Assembly: GCA_032622095.1 (NCBI GenBank)
Contig: CP136063.1
Span: forward strand, 116,954,723-117,018,722
DNA: 64,000 nucleotides
Direction of reading: 5' to 3'
Origin: Siphonodentalium dalli
Lineage: Eukaryota; Mollusca; Scaphopoda; Gadilida; Siphonodentaliidae
The notes under the pieces were generated by a model, which was not told the DNA's origin, ran no database searches, and saw only the letters and a list, made by a program, of their open reading frames with translations. Made by a program: the position numbers and the translations under genes. Shown here in pieces: positions 23,131 through 35,220 of the stretch. The stretch's first letter is position 1. The number at the start of each line of letters is the position of its first letter.

Positions 23131-24053
23131 CAGTCCTTCGATTTTGAGGCGCGCAATTGCGCTTGCGCGCCTTGGCGCACGCGGATCTAAAAACCAGCGA
23201 GTTATTAAATGCGCACGCCGAAAAATTTAAATGCGCGCGTCGGAATTTGCAGCCAGTGAACTAGATTTTAACAAACAGCACATCAATGGTTAAACGCCGA
23301 CAAGACTATTCACCGTGTATCTTTCTCAGTAGCGATGACGTTGATTACGAACATAATAACAAAGATCAAAGCGGCCGCCGGCGTCTTTCTCACTCAATGA
23401 TTGGGGTACATCTCGTCACAACTGCTGCACGTGCGAGTTCCCGCAAAAAACAGTGTCAATTCTTTGGCAGCCTCGTTTGATGTTTCGGCATGCGTGATTC
23501 GCCGATTCATTTGAATATTATTGGCATAGATTAGGTTTTAAGTTTAACTATTCTTCGAAGCTATACTTCGAAGCCAGTATCTCTCGACTCGGAGAAAAAT
23601 GGACATTGGAGCCTCCTCAAATACCGACTATATCAAAACGAAAGAGAGCCCCGGTTGATTCGTCGGATTCCGGTGAATCTGATTGCGGTAACGATTCCAC
23701 TTCCGAGTTTGAAGTTTTAAGCGACTGCGAGTCTGGTGAGCATGCGCTCTCAGACGCGGAAGTGGACTCATTACCGTGATTAGATTCACCTGGATTGCCA
23801 GATAATCGGATTATTGTGGACTAGATATTGTACTACAATATAAACATATGTTTTTATTTCTGTTTTCACTTTAAGTTGCCAAAGGCACACTTGGAATTAC
23901 ACGTGTGTATCATTATAATTGTGTTTGTCTTTATTCAGTAATCATTTCATCCATGTTAATTTGAATTGTGCTCCCGCAAAAAAAGGCGCGCGCAAATTCC
24001 AAAAGCTCCGAGCGATATATCGCGCACCTACGTTTTCCAAATTCGAAGGACTG
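23131..24053. mobile_element. 923-bp DNA transposon splitting the Crypton gene
   Basis: The ends CAGTCCTTCGA and TCGAAGGACTG are exact inverses and are flanked by the identical heptamer CACTCAC (23124-23130 and 24054-24060). Both ends are followed by GCGC-rich subterminal DNA. Removing the element and one heptamer rejoins the recombinase frame exactly (1767 nt, divisible by three). Inside, about 23588-23780 on the plus strand reads as a peptide tail with KRKRAP and an acidic Ser/Asp/Glu stretch, perhaps the end of a lost transposase. The superfamily is uncertain: CAG ends recall hAT, but the duplication is 7 bp. Confidence 0.88.
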
Positions 24054-24375
24054 CACTCACACTAGTCACACTCACAGCAGCATGAGAAGGTGCAGGTAGG
24101 TTGCCAATGGTGTTAATACTATTACTAGTAGTAGATGTGGTATCATCAGAAACTTCTCTGTAACTGTTACTAGTAGTGCTGACTATTGGACTCATAGGCT
24201 GCTGACTTTGCTGAATTGCTGAGAGTGAAAATCCATTCAATGAGAAAATCGAGTCTCTGTCATCTGAACCTAAACCTGTTCCATTAAGCTCACATTGTGA
24301 TGCTACTTCACAGTCAAACTGACCATAATCACCCAGGAATAACTTTTCTAATTCAAAATCATCCGAGATATACAT
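24054..24375 (-). CDS. Crypton-type recombinase, N-terminal piece
   Basis: Starts at the ATG at 24375 (MYISDDFELEKLFLGDYG) and runs about 107 codons of acidic, then Ser/Thr-rich sequence to the transposon junction at 24054. An N-terminal low-complexity region before the recombinase core is usual for DUF3504 proteins. In phase with the 21679-23130 piece once the insertion is removed, giving an inferred protein of 588 residues. Read through into the inserted element, the frame hits a stop after about 9 further codons, so the present gene can make only this short N-terminal piece unless the insertion is spliced out. Confidence 0.8.
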
Positions 24376-25697
24376 TTGTTACACTTTGATTAATTATTTA
24401 TAGTATAGCCTTAATATAACGATAACCGGAACAAGCTGTTGTTAGCAGACGAAACTATCAACAAATAGTTGTTCCCTAGTTTTCAAATCGAGCACACCCA
24501 GTTCCGAACGCTCAGTGTAAAAAAAGTTTACATTTACGCATGCGCGATTGGTCGGAAGTCATTCGAACACCTCTTTTGCGTTGGGCAGTACAGTCGAACA
24601 CACCGTCTAATAAATAGTCCGTGTTTTTACTGACATGCGCAGTATGCGAGATGAGGAAGGGTGGTATGACATCGGATCAAACTGCAGCTGATCCGATGGT
24701 CCGGAAATGATCGCTATACAATAGCGGTATTGGGGAGAGAAAAACGATAGTCATATAATAACAGCTGCGGCCATCTTAATTTAAGATTAAGCTCCGCCCC
24801 TCGACATCTACCGGCGCTTTGTTGGGATGACATTAACTAACACGAACACTGACTTCCGGGTTGATAACACGTTTTTCGAAAACAATGGATCTAAATTAAA
24901 AATCAAGATTAAATCTACTTGAAAACGAAATGACACAAGACTAAATCATAAAATTTAACATCATTGAGTAAAAGCACAAGAAAAGAGAGTGCGCGCTCCG
25001 CATATCGAGATATATCGATCGAATTGATGGATGCACGATATTGGGCAATAAATTATAAACTGACTCAGTTACTGAATTCACTAACTAACGGATCACAAAA
25101 TCTATTTGTTATTGTAGGGCCATTAATGCCCTATTCTATATCTGATGACAGTGTACATTTAGCCTATATTTACTATATATCTACTACCGGTATATATTTA
25201 CCTGCTATTTTATAGATATTAAAATATTACAAAGTGATTTACAGAACACAGGACCGTATACAATAATTACATGTCTTTGCAAGGCTTGCAAATGGAATTA
25301 AGGGCGACGGTCCCTCGTTTGGCATGAAAGTACTGCAGTTGGTCGATTCCAGTGTCACATATATATATATAGTCGGTGTTGCCAGCGTCGGCATCGTTCA
25401 AAGGCTGTTTGTCTACTCACCACCAGTTAACATCAGTGAGATGAATCCCGATCACTAAGTGTTGTGATAACACACTGTGATAATGAACCATTTGCATCAA
25501 ATGTTTGTTTTGAAAGAACCCCTTTTAATTAGTCTTCACTTACCTTAAGTGCCGTTCAGTTGTCAAAACATCGTGTCATTCTTTACCCCTGTCCACGCAT
25601 TTACATAATTAATTAATAAACACATGTTTTGTTGATCAAAATCTTTAATAATATATCATCAAAGAACATAAAAGAACATAATCACTATTAACAATTT
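24376..25697. other. Non-coding stretch upstream of the Crypton gene
   Basis: Should hold the recombinase promoter, but no motif was identified. A short inverted repeat (GATCGGATCA/TGATCCGATG-type) lies near 24675-24705, and GCGGCCATCTTAA near 24768. A few AT-rich open frames have no support. Confidence 0.4.
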
Positions 25698-25780
25698 CGG
25701 GACAACCCGCCCTCATTTATCGGGACAACCCGCCCCCAAAATAGCAGAGGGGCGGGTTGTCTCGGGGGCGGGTAGTCCCG
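25698..25780. repeat. GC-rich hairpin
   Basis: CGGGACAACCCGCCC occurs twice on the left (with a CATTTAT spacer) and its inverse twice on the right (GGGGCGGGTTGTC, GGGGGCGGGTAGTCCCG), so two registers of pairing are possible. GC-rich against an AT-rich background. Confidence 0.7.
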
Positions 25781-26094
25781 TTCCCGTCCAGATCAGATCA
25801 GAGCCTGGTTGAAATGCTACGGTGTGGCGAATCATACTCGTCTGCGAGCGACGGTCAGAACTGATGCTATATACGCATGGTTCTATTAATGGTTTGTATT
25901 TTGATGAGGTAAACTGCTCGTAACCTCCATTGTAGACAATTTCACACCAGGTTCTATTCATAAACAAATTAGAAATTTGGCATAAGGAACTGTAGTAAAC
26001 AAATGACTAGATCATTGAGACTCGGGCAGACATATACGGGTAATCCAATGTTAATAATGTAATGAGGCAGCATGTTTAACACAACCTTTATTAT

Positions 26095-26330
26095 TAAACA
26101 TTATAAAGTTAACATATTAAAGACATATTATGGACTTGTTCGGGCACGTGAAACTGATAAGTTAGTATTCAGGCACAATGCCAACTGGGAGAATGTAGCA
26201 TTCTACTATCAGAGGCTCAGAGCCAAAAATCTGAAACAAATCGACCGTACCAGTCCATTGAAAACATCGCCTGAACTATGCTCAAATGTAAATATTTATG
26301 ACTAGATTCGGGATGCAACTATCAACGATA
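26095..26330. repeat. Single dispersed copy of the 485-bp repeat family
   Basis: AGACATATTATGGACTTGTT...GAAACTGATAAGTTAGT...CAGGCACAATGCCAACTGGG and later GTAAATATTTA match, in inverse complement, the unit tandemly repeated at 35221-36675. Confidence 0.7.
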
Positions 26331-26334
26331 AATT

Positions 26335-26946
26335 TACAAAAATAATTCCGCCAGCGAAAGTCACTGCATTTCAATAATATATAAGAATGACGGTGTGTGT
26401 TGTGAATTTTGAAATAATATTTGTAAAATGTAACTAAGTACTTTGAGGAAGATTATTCACCATTTCTATTTGGTCACCCTACTGGAGTGTTTCACTTTAA
26501 AATTTAAAGAAATATGGTCGAAATGCAAATGAAAGAAATAATGTTGAATGAGGCCAGAAAATAAAGATGCTTTGTTTCCATGCATCGACCGACCCTAAAA
26601 AATAACCCGCCGACCCTAAAGTGTTTATTGATATTTGGAGAAAAAGTTTTCTAAATTTTTTATTTCTGTTTTTACGACTAATGCTCATAAATATTGATGA
26701 TTATTAGTGTACAAAACACATGGCTTCTAATAACATATCCCTGTGAAAAGTGACGTGAAGTGTGTGATGGGTTGTGGATTGATGGGCATGAATTTTGCAA
26801 TTTTAATTTTATGAGAGTGGATCCCATGCCTGGCTGCTTTACCTGTATGCCTTGTTTCGGACTTATGGAACATACTCTTGGGTTCCAAATAAACTTGCAT
26901 GCATATTTGTTATGTTATTTGGAAATCTGCCCCTGCATAGTGGTTA
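26335..26946. other. Non-coding stretch
   Basis: AT-rich; small open frames without family support. Confidence 0.4.
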
Positions 26947-26952
26947 TTTGGG

Positions 26953-27399
26953 CAGCCCTGGGAATTAAGGAAAATTTGCCTAGGTGAAAGAAATCAGCCT
27001 AGGCAAAAACAGATTTTACCTAGGCAATTTTCCAACAATATTGCCATCTCAAATCAATATGATTCAATAATAACCTGAAATGCTTAGTTATTTTGGAGAA
27101 AATTTCCAGGCCACTACTCGTCATATATATACATTCCACAAAGCATCTCCAAAACTAGTGCCCTTATGGGTAGCTAGTTAATGGCCCAGTACCATGGAAT
27201 CAATTTTAGGACAATATATGTAAATAGTGATTTAAGGAAGTCATTTTGGCTAAAGAGGTTCTATTTCTGATAGACACAAATCAATTTTAGTAACCCAATG
27301 AACTTGTTTTACCTAGGCAATATAATTTCCTAGGCAAACTTATTTTGCCTCTGCTTTTACCTAGGCATTGCCTATTGCCTAGGTCAATTCCCAGGGCTG
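26953..27399. mobile_element. MITE with CAGCCCTGGGAATT ends
   Basis: CAGCCCTGGGAATT at the left and its exact inverse at the right, flanked by TTTGGG on both sides (26947-26952, 27400-27405). CCTAGGCAA palindromic motifs are repeated just inside both ends. Probably hAT-like; 447 bp, non-coding. Confidence 0.75.
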
Positions 27400-28325
27400 T
27401 TTGGGTCTGCTAGTTTATTAATTTTGAGGCTATGCAAATTGAAAACAGCACAAACTCAAGATTTGTATATGATTCTGATACCAAATTGATGAGCTTATAA
27501 CTTTATGCATGTACAAGTTCAAGTATATTGCATACATGTGAACATTTAAATATTGAATAAACACCACATGACACATATTTTGTTTATTACCATGTGTGAT
27601 TGCTTGGCCTATATTGCATGTACTATACAAATAATTGTTTATTAATAGTTGATGTTTTGCTCAGTTTCCCCTGTGGTATTTTTTGGGTCTGCACTGTTAT
27701 TAACTTGCAATGGAATCCCCCCCCTGCACTTTTATTTGGAGCCCGAGAGTACAGATAGGAACACTATCAACAATCATGGTGGTGTGTATCTGTACAGTAA
27801 TGCCATAAGTAATTGACTCTATCTACAGCAGAGTTATGGGTAACTTTTCAGGATTTAGTACTTAGGGCATTACTGTAAGTATATATACATGTACTAGTAT
27901 AGAGGTTATCACCACATATGGTAGGGGTACAGCTACTGTTTCCAAAAACCAGGCATGCTAGGTTGGGTGTACTGGCTACCTCCATACAATGGGATGTAGT
28001 CGTCACAATACAAGTACAGTATTATAGTCGTGTCATGGGTAAAATTATAAAAAAGTTAGTGACATCAATTTCGTACCAAGTTGATAGCCAACTTTAGGAA
28101 AATGTGGTATGTGAATATTAAATAAAAAACATTCTTAAGTATGAAGTACCGGTAAGTTTGATCTTTCATCAATCATAATGTATATTTCCACTGTGTTTAT
28201 AATCAAGCAATACTTTTCCCACGACACAAGTTGGCATTTTATGTCTCTTCAGTCGAGGTGATTCAATATTTCTGCAGCTGGATAAAAAATATCAAAAATA
28301 AAATAGAAAAAAAAATCCCTACCTA
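27400..28325. other. Non-coding stretch
   Basis: No gene or repeat structure recognised. Confidence 0.4.
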
Positions 28326-28327
28326 CC

Positions 28328-28458
28328 TACAGCCCTCTTTATTCAGATTGTTTGGCTTCGGCAATACACTACGGCAACAGTATGCAGTGGCCTAGTTTGC
28401 TTCAGCAAATTGCTTCGGCATTGAATGCTGATTGCCGTAGGCAATTATGAAGGCTGTA
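28328..28458. mobile_element. Small MITE with ACAGCC ends
   Basis: ACAGCCCTCTTTATT on the left and AATTATGAAGGCTGT on the right, with internal GGCTTCGGCAAT / ATTGCCGTAGGC inverted segments. ACCT adjoins both ends, so a short duplication is possible, but the flank is itself repetitive. Confidence 0.5.
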
Positions 28459-28459
28459 C

Positions 28460-29480
28460 CTACCCTAATTTTTTCGCTCCATTATCGGAATCATACTCTT
28501 TTTTTTTTTTGCCTGACAAATATATTTGTGTTTAAAGAATACAAAAAATGTCAATATAATTTAATATATAGATAATTAAATAAAATAATATATATTGAAT
28601 TAATTAAAAATAAATTAACAATTTAACATGCTGACCAGTTAACACAATTAGTGACAGTAATCATTATTTCATTATTTAGGATCCATTGAATGAGACTGGA
28701 CTTGTCTTCAGTTGTTCAGTGATCAACAATCAGCAGAAAAATTTAATCTTTAAAAAATAAGTTAAAATAGTAATTTTGGGTTCTTAAATACGTTCCACAT
28801 ACCGCAGAAAAGAGATTTTGTTCACCTACATGGTGTTACTAAAATAATCTTTAGGAACTCCATATTAAGGTTGATTTAATGAACTTTATGAAGCTATGGG
28901 GGGGGGGGGTAAAATAATATAAATTGCAACAAAAATGGTAAATAAAATAAATTTCATATGATTTGAGTGAATAGCATATACCACTCACACACTGACTCAA
29001 GTAACCAAACATTCGTCACAATCAGAGATGGACATGTATGTCCTTTTGTAGCCATAAACACATTTTCAACCGTTGAACTTGACCACCGGGGTTGCTGGGT
29101 GCACGGAAATCTTCCGAAATTGGTTGGCCCATAATGTTTTATAAGTGCAATCTAAGTCGTTCTAGCTGAAAATGTGTTTTAACATTTGTAAGTCATATCC
29201 ATATAATTGAGCGTCTTACTGTATAGTATTATTCAATAAATTTGACAGTTTGTGCTATAATTCGTTAACAATTGCAACAACTTGCTCGTAAAAATTTAAA
29301 ATGGTGAAGTTTGTTTACCACGTTGGATAGGTCAAGGGTCATTGGCGAAAGGTCGAGGTCACTAGCTGTTCCCTGACGCCTAAAGTGTATGCTTGGCGTC
29401 AGGTAAGCCGTATGCTTGGCGTCAGGTAAGCCCTGCCTGAACTCTGTCTTGCAGTTTGCCTCTGACTCTGAGCAGGAAAC
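28460..29480. other. Non-coding AT-rich stretch
   Basis: A poly-G run near 28900 and a directly repeated CGTATGCTTGGCGTCAGGTAAGCC segment (about 29387-29430). No gene. Confidence 0.45.
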
Positions 29481-29484
29481 TTAA

Positions 29485-29964
29485 AGGTACTCGACCCGTA
29501 AAGAGGGTCCCCATCTCAACAGATTCCAACAACAACAGTCCGATCAGAGGGTCCTATATTACTATTTCTTTGGCTTTGGGGGTAAAAAATATTTGATTCG
29601 AGTCGAGGAACCCATCAAACAAAGCTCAGAGTTATTAGATATTGATTTTTGAAAATTCTTATGTTCTCGAGATGAGTACCAATAACTGCCGTCAATTTGG
29701 TAACCTGCTCGAGATTTTACGCCAAAATTCTATTCAAACAGACAAGGATGGATAACTCTATAATCAAGTGGGTAATAATAACGAATGTTTGACTATCTTC
29801 TGGGCCAGAAAGAATTCCCGATAATGAAAAATAATAGATTTCTAAAATCGATATCTAACAAATCTGAGCTTTGATGGGTGACTTCCTCGACTCGAATCAA
29901 ATATTTTTGACCCCCGAAGCCATTGAAATAGTAATTGAGAGGAGTTTTATCGGGTTGAGTACCT
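29485..29964. mobile_element. TTAA-flanked MITE, copy 2
   Basis: AGGTACTCGACCCG at the left and CGGGTTGAGTACCT at the right, with TTAA on both sides (29481-29484, 29965-29968). Internal arms contain ATTTGATTCGAGTCGAGGAA and its inverse, so most of the 480 bp folds back. Opposite orientation to copy 3 at 39789. Confidence 0.88.
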
Positions 29965-30118
29965 TTAAATATATTTTATGATATTTATGATCCTTGCTCT
30001 GAGTGACCATTCGGCAAACCTCGTCAGATTCCGTCACCGTTTCGCAGAGGTTTCGTTTATGAATGTCTGAGTGACGCCATATAGACTAAAAATCCTTCCT
30101 TCATCTATGGTGACGCTA

Positions 30119-30580
30119 TAGGTTACAAGCAACTAATTATATAGGATACGCTTCTTGAATTTGTGTTGGGGAACTCGAGTCCGCATAAAAAACAAGTCTG
30201 GCTGTTGATTGGTTGATTATCATTGAGGGAAATATCCCTAAGCGGGAACATAAAATCATAGCCTACGTAAATATGGCGATCATGAATGTATGGATGTCCA
30301 GGAAGAGTCTGGTGGGGTCCCGATGTTATGGAAGGGGTCTGGGTATTTTTATGCTGCTATTTTTGTGCAGTAAATGGGGTAGTTGTGGAAATGCAAGATT
30401 ATCGTTTGAAAACAATACCGAAAAGGGCGCGTTTGACGTCGCAGACTGGTGCAGCGGATGACGTTCTAAAGGAAAATTGACCACTTTAAGTTCAAATAAG
30501 CTTAACCCATCGCCGGCGGGACTTTTAGTTAACACTGTCGCCTATGTGAAATAATTAGGTGTTTGTAACCTACAGGCAGA
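30119..30580. repeat. Dispersed repeat pair, copy 1
   Basis: Two blocks, ATAGGTTACAAGCAACTAAT (about 30117-30165) and the stretch 30366-30575 with ACCGAAAAGGGCGCGTTTG and CGCCGGCGGGAC, recur in the same order at 31462-31510 and 32066-32275. Non-coding. Confidence 0.7.
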
Positions 30581-31459
30581 AAATTCACATTTTTCAAATA
30601 TCGTTCAGTGCAGCGAATTTAGAAGCACTAATAAACAAAGTATGTCTTGTTTTGTTGAGCTATTGTATTATTACGCCCTACCGACCCATTTTCAGATTAT
30701 GCGAGACAATTATTAACCCTCTGTCGCCGGAACTTCAACTTTTTCCGGAGACCTAATTTTATGAAAATCATCAATTTTGTGCATATGGGTGGACCTTTAA
30801 TGTTCAAAATAGCACGATCGAGGTGATGGAAGTTTCTATAATAAGAATTCGACTCAAACTCCTAAAAAAGTACTGAAATTTAAAGGGACATCTGCCTATC
30901 ATTGAACCAAATCATCGTCGGATGGTGAAATTTTGAGGGGGGGTGTATTTCAAATCCAATTAAACATTGTACTGTTAGAAATGAGATAAATTCCTTAAGG
31001 CGTATGGTAGATATACGTAACTAGTTTTCAAAACTTATACATATGGCTTTATATCGTGTACGTTATGCACACGAGTCGGATTTTACAAATTAAATTATGA
31101 TTAAAAACCGTAAATTTTGGGTGTGGTCACATTTGTGGTCATAATATTCCCATTAATGAGTGGATGGACATGGGACATGCGACACTGCGCAGTATATATG
31201 TCTATGACAAGCATTACACGAGACATTAGTATATTTTCTGCTAAACTGTGCTTTCAGAGTTATCAGGATGCGATCATAGGTGCACATGTCATTTCTTACC
31301 CCAAAAAAATGGTTAATTTTAAAATGGGGTGTGTGGGTTAAAGGGCCACTGGGAGATAATAGGATGTCCAATGACTCCTATATTTCTATTGTATCACAGT
31401 AAAGCTTTTTTTGTAAAATTGGCGCGGTTTACACGATCAAAGTTCGATTTTCTTTATAA
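30581..31459. other. Non-coding stretch
   Basis: No gene recognised; short frames only. Confidence 0.4.
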
Positions 31460-31461
31460 TT

Positions 31462-32297
31462 ATAGGTTACAAGCAACTAATTATATAGAGTTACGCTTCT
31501 TGAATTTGACTTGTGAAATCAGCGAGGGTGGGGGTAGGGTTAGCTTTTCTGCGATATCTTTACCAAAAATCGATGTATCGAAGTTTTGTTTGTGACATAT
31601 GATCAATATATCCTTGTAGATTGTTCATGTTCGTCTATATGTTATGTAGCTGATTTTAAGAATATACAATACCTTAATATTTGGGAAAGAAAATTGAAAA
31701 TGCAGTCATAAATACAATTCATCTGATGATTTTATGATAAAATTCCACCTTAAGATATGTAATTATGCAATTTGTGGCAAGATCTATCCATGTTGTTCGA
31801 TTTCCAGGAACAAAGAAAGCCACTTAACGAACTTGCTATGCGTAATTTAGCATGTTTTTATTACCGGTACCAGGTTGAAGGGAAAAAAATAGAGGGGTAC
31901 ACAAACAAAAGCCTCATACAAACCTGTTTCCACTAAAATATCAAGCTGGAAACAGGTTAGATTCTTAAAATAGACACACTGATGGTATAGAAACCGTTCT
32001 CATATCGCTTTTAACATTCCGAAAATGCGCGACCATTTTTATCGACATAAGGAATCCGACTATAACCGGTAAATGGGGTAGTGGTGGAAATACAAGATTA
32101 TCGTTTGAAAAAAAATACCGAAAAGGGCGCGTTTGTTGTCACAGACTGGTGCAGCGGATGACGTTCTGGGTGAAAATTGACCACTTGAAGATCAACTAGG
32201 CTTAACCCATGGCCGGCGGGACTTCTAGTTGACACTGTCGCCAATTTAAAATAATTAGATGTTTGTAACCAACAGGACACTTAAGGGGGGGGGGGGG
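31462..32297. repeat. Dispersed repeat pair, copy 2
   Basis: Second copy of the 30.1-30.6 kb blocks, here about 550 bp apart, ending at a poly-G run (32286-32297). Confidence 0.65.
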
Positions 32298-33230
32298 TAC
32301 TGTACGCCATTTTCAATAAATTCCCGGTGATAACAACGATCTAATATCGATAATATATAGAAAACTAAGTAATTTGAGTCGAAGATGTATTCTGTAAACG
32401 TTCAGCTTAATAGGTTATCTTAAAATCAAAGTTAATAATTTGATATAAATTGAATTTATGGCTGGAGCCATACATTAAATAACGAATGTCCGTGTACAAG
32501 ACGTAATCAAAATAATTCACGGATAGTGGATTAGGTAACGCGTGGCACCCATGACCGTGTGAAAAATTATGTTGATACGGGGCGTAAGCTCAAATCACTC
32601 ATTGACTAGTGACCATACAATAACTTAACTGAGTATATGGACTAGTATGAATGTAATATAACATTTATTTGATACATTTGCTTGAAAACTATCAAAAAAT
32701 TACTCGACAACGACAATTGGTATTTTCGCATTCCGGCTAATCTGCCATCCGCAACATTACATCGTACTCAACAGACTTTCAAATAATGGAAATCTGGTTA
32801 CCTCATTCTTCGATTCAGAGACTGGATTTGAGTACAGTATCCCTTTAACCATGTAGGAGTGGTAACTCTATCCAAATCTATATCATCTCCACGGTGTCTT
32901 GGTACACAATTATAAATACGCTATTCTATATTCTATTCTATAAATAGTTTCGCGTCTTGCGTGATCACCGAAACAACAATTGTGTTTGTGGGTTACCGCT
33001 AATAGATACGTAGCTTCGGTAGATTAAATAGTTGTAATCAACAACTGATTCACAATGGGAATCACCTGTGTAAAATATTGCTCATATTGGTTTTATGACA
33101 GCGGATATTCGCGATGAGAGAGTTTCGTATATATGGAAAAGATATGTGTGTTGTGTTTCCGTGGATGCGTTTTATGTTTGTGACGCTATTAGCTGGCCCA
33201 GTTCAGTCAGGTGAGACAAATTCCCGACAT
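32298..33230. other. Non-coding stretch
   Basis: No gene recognised. Confidence 0.4.
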
Positions 33231-33330
33231 TATAATGAATACAGGAGAAGTCGGCCCCGCGCGAAGTCGGCCCCATACGAAGACGGCCCCGCGCGAAGTC
33301 GGCCCCAGAGAAGTCGGCCCCATATCTAAC
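33231..33330. repeat. GC-rich short tandem repeat (GAAGTCGGCCCC-type)
   Basis: Five imperfect units of GAAG(T/A)CGGCCCC with GCGC or other short spacers. The same motif, inverted, is at 62080-62120. Confidence 0.7.
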
Positions 33331-34925
33331 AGAAACATTGTTTTAAATCATTCTTCAATTTATACAAGAAAACTAAGATGCATGCATCAGGTCAGCCATG
33401 AACTATTTAGCATAGAATAATTCAGTTCGGTTGCAGTTTCACAACGTTACAACTGACATACGATTACACCTTGAATGTGGAACTATGTAAGAGTGAATAT
33501 TAATGTTCTAAATCCCATGTTTCACCTTTAGTGGTAATGGGGTCGTACTTTATTAACACGCAAGTAGTGTAATTAAGTACGGGTAATTAGAAGTAACAAA
33601 TCGTTTAGTTTCTATCGTATCGGCTAAAAGGGGTGAGCAGATTACTGATGATGAATGCTCTCGTTAGCTGCCAATATAATGTGCATATTTGCCCCGTTAC
33701 GTTTATACACTGTAGCATTGGCGGGCCAGAGTGTGTTGACATGTTAAGTGTTTGGTTCATTAATAACAGATCAGCAGGGATTTGTCGTGATAACGTATAC
33801 GTGGAAATATGCTACCTAAACGGTTAAATTAACGGTTGATCTATTACACCACCGTGTATACTCGGTTTAAATAGGTATATTATATAGGGACGTGTGCTCA
33901 ATTTTGGTGCGGACCGATGATCAAAAAAAATCAGAGGTAAATGTCGGCGGGCGGGAGGGCCATTTTTTCAATAATTTTTAAAGAAATTGAACAGTTGCAG
34001 CAGCAGCAAAAAAAGGGTGTACAATTGGCAAATGATGAGGGGCGGCGTGACGTGTAACTAGGATTGAAATTAGATATGCAATTTGGAGATTATTGGATGA
34101 GGGATGTTATATTAATTATATTAAAGGGACGAGGGGGCTTAGTTGTCGAAAATATTCATATTTGTTCCAAACACCGTAAACAGAAAAATATTAAAACGCA
34201 TACATTTTGGTTCAAATATACGATCACTATCGCGTAAACATCATGCTCACATAAAGACCTACTAAATTTTACCTAAACAAGAGTCTGATTGTGTTATAGA
34301 AGGCAGCACAATGCTACTGGCTAATCGCACACAAATGGTATAAACGCTCTTTATTATTTCCAAATAATGAATTGAGCAACAAAGAACGCTCTTTATGTTT
34401 ACCATCATAATATAAAGAAACACCAAGAAAGTAACTTTTTATGCTTTGTTTACATAACAATCGTCAAATTTACGACAATAACATACTGTTTATGAGATAT
34501 TTCTCATTTGTATATTAACAAAGTATGTCTATATTTGAATATTATTTTCGTTTGTAGCGGTTTTTGACAGGTGGAAATATGTTCACAGGATACCCACCAA
34601 GGCCTTCCGTACCTTTAAGGTATACTGCAACTTTGTTTCTTGTCAATAGCAGAATACATAATGCTATTAAGAAGTGACACAAAACACAGAACATTTTTTT
34701 TAATTATAAGTATTGAGCAGTGAGAAATATTTGAGTCGAGGAAACCAGTAACGAAAGGCGATATTAACATGATTTCTGTCAGCGAATAATTGTTTACGTT
34801 CCAATGAATATTAAAATGTACTGAAAACAAACTGCTAATGGGTGCCAGACTTTCATAAACACAAATTATGTATTAATGGTGTAACGACATATTTCGTTCT
34901 TAATTGTCTAAAAAAATAGGGGATG
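33331..34925. other. Non-coding AT-rich stretch
   Basis: A small trace of the TTAA-MITE signature (AATATTTGAGTCGAGGAAACC, about 34724-34745). GAACGCTCTTTAT motifs near 34344 and 34384 resemble the 6.9-kb array. No gene. Confidence 0.4.
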
Positions 34926-34929
34926 GGGA

Positions 34930-35155
34930 TGTTTGGATCTCTAGTTTAACGACATTTTTCGGTCTTTAATAGTTTAATGACATTTTTCGGTCTTTATAAT
35001 ATCTCAAGATATAGGGGGTATTTGGATCTCTAGTTTAACGACATTTTTCGGTCTTTATAGTTTAACGACATTCTCGGTCTTTAATATTTCAAGATATAGG
35101 GGCCCTTAGTGGGTATTTGGATCTCTAGTTTAACGACATTTTTCGGTCTTTGATA
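34930..35155. repeat. Tandem repeat around TTTAACGACATTTTTCGGTCTTT
   Basis: Five or six imperfect copies of AGTTTAACGACATTTTTCGG, interspersed with CAAGATATAGGGG and ATTTGGATCTCTAG blocks. Confidence 0.75.
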
Positions 35156-35220
35156 GCAAAATGGAAGAAGTACATCTTTGGAAAGATGTGGTGGCCCTAA
35201 AAAGTAAAGTTGTTTGGTGA

